A DNA stretch of 9,478 bases, from contig DIAS01000081.1 in NCBI GenBank assembly GCA_002415855.1, forward strand, positions 1-9,478, given 5' to 3'. The translations under genes were made by a program, and so were the position numbers. The notes under the pieces were generated by a model. The model searched no databases, was not told where the DNA came from, and saw only the letters and a list, made by a program, of their open reading frames with translations. This DNA comes from Bacteroidales bacterium UBA5072 (GTDB taxonomy: Bacteria > Bacteroidota > Bacteroidia > Bacteroidales > UBA10428). Below, piece after piece: positions 7,087 to 9,478 of this stretch. Positions within the stretch are counted from its first letter, which is position 1, and every line of letters begins with the position of its first letter.

Positions 7087-7103
7087 ATTTCTAATCCTCT
7101 TCT

Positions 7104-8405
7104 ATGACTAGTAATGCAGATACCACAAAACCATCGGTGAACCTGAACAATTTGATCCTGCACCTTCATCCGCGCAGGATAAAGGCGCCAACATTACGGT
7201 TTACTGTTACTTTTGGCCTTGGCGGAATGGCAGCACTGCTTGTGGTCATCCAGGTATTCACTGGACTGTTGTTGAAATTTCATTATGAACCCTCACCTGA
7301 TAATGCCTATAATTCCATCCTGAACCTTCAGCAAGGTCTTTTGTTCGGTCAGCTGGCCCGAAACCTCCACCACTGGAGTGCTGTCCTGCTGTTGTGGACA
7401 ACCTTCCTTCACATGTTACGGGTGCTCTTTACAGGGGCATACCGCAAACCCAGGCATATGAACTGGTTTTTCGGGATCGTTTTGCTGATGCTTGTGATCC
7501 TGTCAAATTTCACGGGTTATCTGCTACCCTGGGATCAGCTTTCATACTGGGCAGTAACGATCAGTACCAGTTTATTGGATTATATCCCCTTCATCGGAAG
7601 CAGTATCAGGGAGTCTCTCCTGGGTGGGAAAGAAGTAGACGCAGCGTCGCTCACCAACTTCTTTAACCTGCACACCGGCGTTATACCAGTTTTAATGGTC
7701 GTGCTGATGGGTTATCATTTCTGGCGTATCCGCAAGGCGGGCGGAGTAATTGTGGCTGATAAAGACAAGGACGAACCTATGATAGATACCTATCCTCATT
7801 TGGTTGCCCGTGAGTTGGTGGTTGCCCTGGTGTTGATTGCAATTTTGTTTCTGCTGGGCAGTTTGTTTGACGCCCCGTTGCGTGAAAGGGCCAATCCGGC
7901 AATCAGTCCCAATCCGGCCAAAGCGCCGTGGTATTTCATGGGATTGCAGGAACTGCTGATACATTTTCATCCCTTTTTTGCCGTTGTCATTTTCCCGGTA
8001 ATCCTGCTGCTGGCAGGTTTCTGGCTTCCCTATATAAAACTCACCGACAACAATCAGGGTATCTGGTTTTTATCGGAAAACGGGAAAAGAGCAGGGATTT
8101 ATGCTTTCCTTGCCGGCCTTGTCATGACAATCCTGTTCATTTTGGTCAGTGATGTTTTACCTGATCCTGAAATGCTGCTGCCTTTCATACCATCACTTAT
8201 TACAACTGGCTTTATTCCATTTCTGGTTGCTGCCGGTGGCATTTTCCTTTTTTTGAAGTACCTGCATGGCAAGTTCTCTTTGAACCGGTCGGAATACATC
8301 CAGTGTGTTATAATTATTCTGGTTGTCTCGTACACAGTATTATCCTTTACCGGAATCCTGTTCAGGGGCGAAGGTATGAAACTGATGTGGCCATGGCAGT
8401 TGTAG
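7104..8405 (+). CDS. Cytochrome b of a bc1/b6f-type quinol oxidising complex
   Basis: The membrane subunit that binds two b haems and oxidises quinol, driving the Q cycle. In 433 residues the b6-like N-terminal part and the subunit IV-like C-terminal part are joined in one chain, with about eight or nine hydrophobic segments. Haem ligands are His89 and His103 in helix B (14 apart) and His190 and His205 in helix D (15 apart). The 15-residue step is the b6f pattern, since mitochondrial cytochrome b has 14. GYLLPWDQLSYWA (138-150) lines the Qo site. The PEWY motif is replaced by APWYF (274-278), lacking the usual Glu. The only Cys is Cys401, so the N-terminal Cys that binds haem ci in b6f is absent. 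The Rieske gene follows after 20 bases. The start is supported by a promoter about 35 bases upstream. Confidence 0.93.
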   Translation: MTSNADTTKPSVNLNNLILHLHPRRIKAPTLRFTVTFGLGGMAALLVVIQVFTGLLLKFHYEPSPDNAYNSILNLQQGLLFGQLARNLHHWSAVLLLWTTFLHMLRVLFTGAYRKPRHMNWFFGIVLLMLVILSNFTGYLLPWDQLSYWAVTISTSLLDYIPFIGSSIRESLLGGKEVDAASLTNFFNLHTGVIPVLMVVLMGYHFWRIRKAGGVIVADKDKDEPMIDTYPHLVARELVVALVLIAILFLLGSLFDAPLRERANPAISPNPAKAPWYFMGLQELLIHFHPFFAVVIFPVILLLAGFWLPYIKLTDNNQGIWFLSENGKRAGIYAFLAGLVMTILFILVSDVLPDPEMLLPFIPSLITTGFIPFLVAAGGIFLFLKYLHGKFSLNRSEYIQCVIIILVVSYTVLSFTGILFRGEGMKLMWPWQL

Positions 8406-8425
8406 TGTTCATATTTTATAGCTAA

Positions 8426-8944
8426 ATGATGACCCCAGCATTGTCCGATAAAAAAGCAAAAGATACAAGCGGAAGAAGGGATTTTCTGCGGAAGGCCTGG
8501 CCGGTTGTCGGATTGGTTGCCGCAGCCGAGTTCCTGCTTTTTACAATCAACATGTTGCGGCCTGGCAAAGAACTCAGCAAAAGCAATCCCATTTCCACCC
8601 TGAAGATTATCGGTAATGTTGAGGACTTTCAGGTTAATTCGGTAACGACCGACAGGGTTAACAAGCTTTTTCTGGTCCGCCAGCAGGATGGAGGATTTCT
8701 TGCACTATCCCTGATCTGTTCACATCTGGGATGTTCTGTTGCCTGGGATGAACCGAATACCCGGTTTATTTGCCCTTGCCATTCCTCGGCGTTCGACAAA
8801 TTCGGGAATGTGGTCAATTCTCCGGCTGCCCGTGCCCTTGACTATTTCCCTGTCACCATCGAAGCCGGTAAGGTAAAGGTTGATATCAGCCGGAAAATGA
8901 AACGTAAAAAGTTCGATAAAAGCCAGGTTACTTATGCCCTATAA
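8426..8944 (+). CDS. Rieske [2Fe-2S] protein of the bc complex, Tat-exported
   Basis: The iron-sulfur subunit that takes the first electron from quinol at the Qo site and passes it to a cytochrome c. The 172 residues begin with a Tat signal, GRRDFLRKA (16-24), followed by a hydrophobic segment (about 26-44) that normally stays as the membrane anchor. The cluster motifs are CSHLGC (98-103) and CPCHSS (116-121). Expected ligands are Cys98, His100, Cys116 and His119, and Cys103-Cys118 form the disulfide. The usual Gly after the second His is Ser here. A basic tail (RKMKRKKFDK) follows the last strand. It sits between cytochrome b (20-base gap) and the cytochrome c gene (16-base gap), which fixes its role. 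Two Met codons open the frame (8426 and 8429); either could be used. Confidence 0.94.
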   Translation: MMTPALSDKKAKDTSGRRDFLRKAWPVVGLVAAAEFLLFTINMLRPGKELSKSNPISTLKIIGNVEDFQVNSVTTDRVNKLFLVRQQDGGFLALSLICSHLGCSVAWDEPNTRFICPCHSSAFDKFGNVVNSPAARALDYFPVTIEAGKVKVDISRKMKRKKFDKSQVTYAL

Positions 8945-8960
8945 CTCAGGCACTAATAAC

Positions 8961-9478
8961 ATGAAGCATTGGAAGATAACAGGCTTCATTGCAACGCTGA
9001 TTATTGTGTTGGCTTTCCCGGTATACTTGACCCGTATGGCTGTTGAAAAGGCTGGAGGATCGGTTCACACCGGGCCCCAGTTCGTGGGCCGGGCATCCTG
9101 TATCGAATGTCACAAAAAGGAGGATGATCTGTGGTTGGGCTCCCATCACGATCTGGCCATGGATGTTGCTACCGATAGAACCGTATTGGGTAATTTCAAT
9201 AACATTGAATTTAAACACAATGGGCTGACGCACCGTATGTTTCGTAAGGACGGTAAGTTCTACATCCACACCATGGGACCCGGAGGGGAATTCAAAGATT
9301 TTCAGATCACCCATACTTTTGGATATACACCGCTGCAGCAATACCTCGTGCCCTTTGAAGGCGGCAAGATGCAATGTCTCCCCATAGCCTGGGACACCGA
9401 TAAAAAGAAATGGTTCCACCTGGGGGATACCGTTTACCAGGGGCAGGACATCAAGCCCGACAATTGGCTTTACTGGAC
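8961..9478 (+). CDS. Membrane-anchored cytochrome c, probably multihaem, N-terminal part (runs off the right edge)
   Basis: This frame is open from the ATG at 8961 to the window end, giving 172 complete residues. A signal or anchor helix (residues about 6-23, ITGFIATLIIVLAFPVYL) is followed by one haem c attachment motif, CIECH (47-51). A His-rich stretch (GSHHDLAM) comes next, then a beta-rich region with HTFGYTPLQQYLVPFEGG. I recall this layout from multihaem cytochromes, often carrying TPR repeats, in which further CxxCH motifs come later; that is memory of a family, not seen here. As third gene after cytochrome b and Rieske, it is the likely electron acceptor in place of cytochrome c1 or f. 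His62 or His63 could be an axial ligand. The haem count and the C-terminal domains cannot be seen. Confidence 0.82.
   Translation, partial: MKHWKITGFIATLIIVLAFPVYLTRMAVEKAGGSVHTGPQFVGRASCIECHKKEDDLWLGSHHDLAMDVATDRTVLGNFNNIEFKHNGLTHRMFRKDGKFYIHTMGPGGEFKDFQITHTFGYTPLQQYLVPFEGGKMQCLPIAWDTDKKKWFHLGDTVYQGQDIKPDNWLYW

Noticed and set aside
8946..9419. Minus-strand open frame of 157 codons opposite the cytochrome c
   Set aside because: The plus strand encodes a CxxCH haem site and an anchor helix in the same place, in operon order. The minus frame has no signal or motif.

Overview
The window looks like chromosomal DNA from a respiring member of the Bacteroidota, probably an environmental Bacteroidales-like lineage. 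Four things point there. Several upstream regions match the Bacteroidota promoter pattern (TTTG, about 19 bases, TAnnTTTG). Shine-Dalgarno sequences are nearly absent. Small lipoproteins are present. The GH36 alpha-galactosidase is of the secreted Bacteroides type. The taxonomic reading is an inference from these features; no rRNA or tRNA gene is present.

Left edge (1-643): the N-terminus of a [NiFe]-hydrogenase small subunit runs leftward out of the window (1-194, minus). It has a good promoter (226-256) and is divergent from a 95-residue lipoprotein of unknown function (356-643). Middle (683-4884): an exported beta-propeller-like protein of unknown function (683-2533, minus) is divergent from a secreted GH36 alpha-galactosidase (2731-4884, plus). 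Next (4922-6891, minus): a lipoprotein-signal-bearing SAM-dependent O-methyltransferase homologue is followed, two bases after its stop, by an APC-family amino acid transporter. Right edge (7104-9478, plus): an operon encodes a cytochrome b of the bc1/b6f superfamily, a Tat-signal Rieske iron-sulfur protein, and the start of a membrane-anchored, probably multiheme cytochrome c that runs off the window.

The energy genes make a coherent theme. A periplasm-facing uptake hydrogenase would feed electrons to quinone, and the cytochrome b/Rieske/cytochrome c complex would oxidise quinol and pass electrons to periplasmic c-type cytochromes. The two operons are about 7 kb apart and head outward, so a direct link is an inference. 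The alpha-galactosidase adds periplasmic or surface hydrolysis of alpha-galactosides.

The points most worth a second look are: (i) the bc complex, whose cytochrome b has b6-like haem-ligand spacing but no N-terminal Cys for haem ci and a degenerate PEWY motif; (ii) a 16-bp near-palindrome at the predicted transcription start of that operon; (iii) a methyltransferase fold behind a lipoprotein signal, with an altered metal-site motif. No CRISPR array, insertion sequence, tRNA or rRNA was seen. No gene-free stretch exceeds 300 bases.
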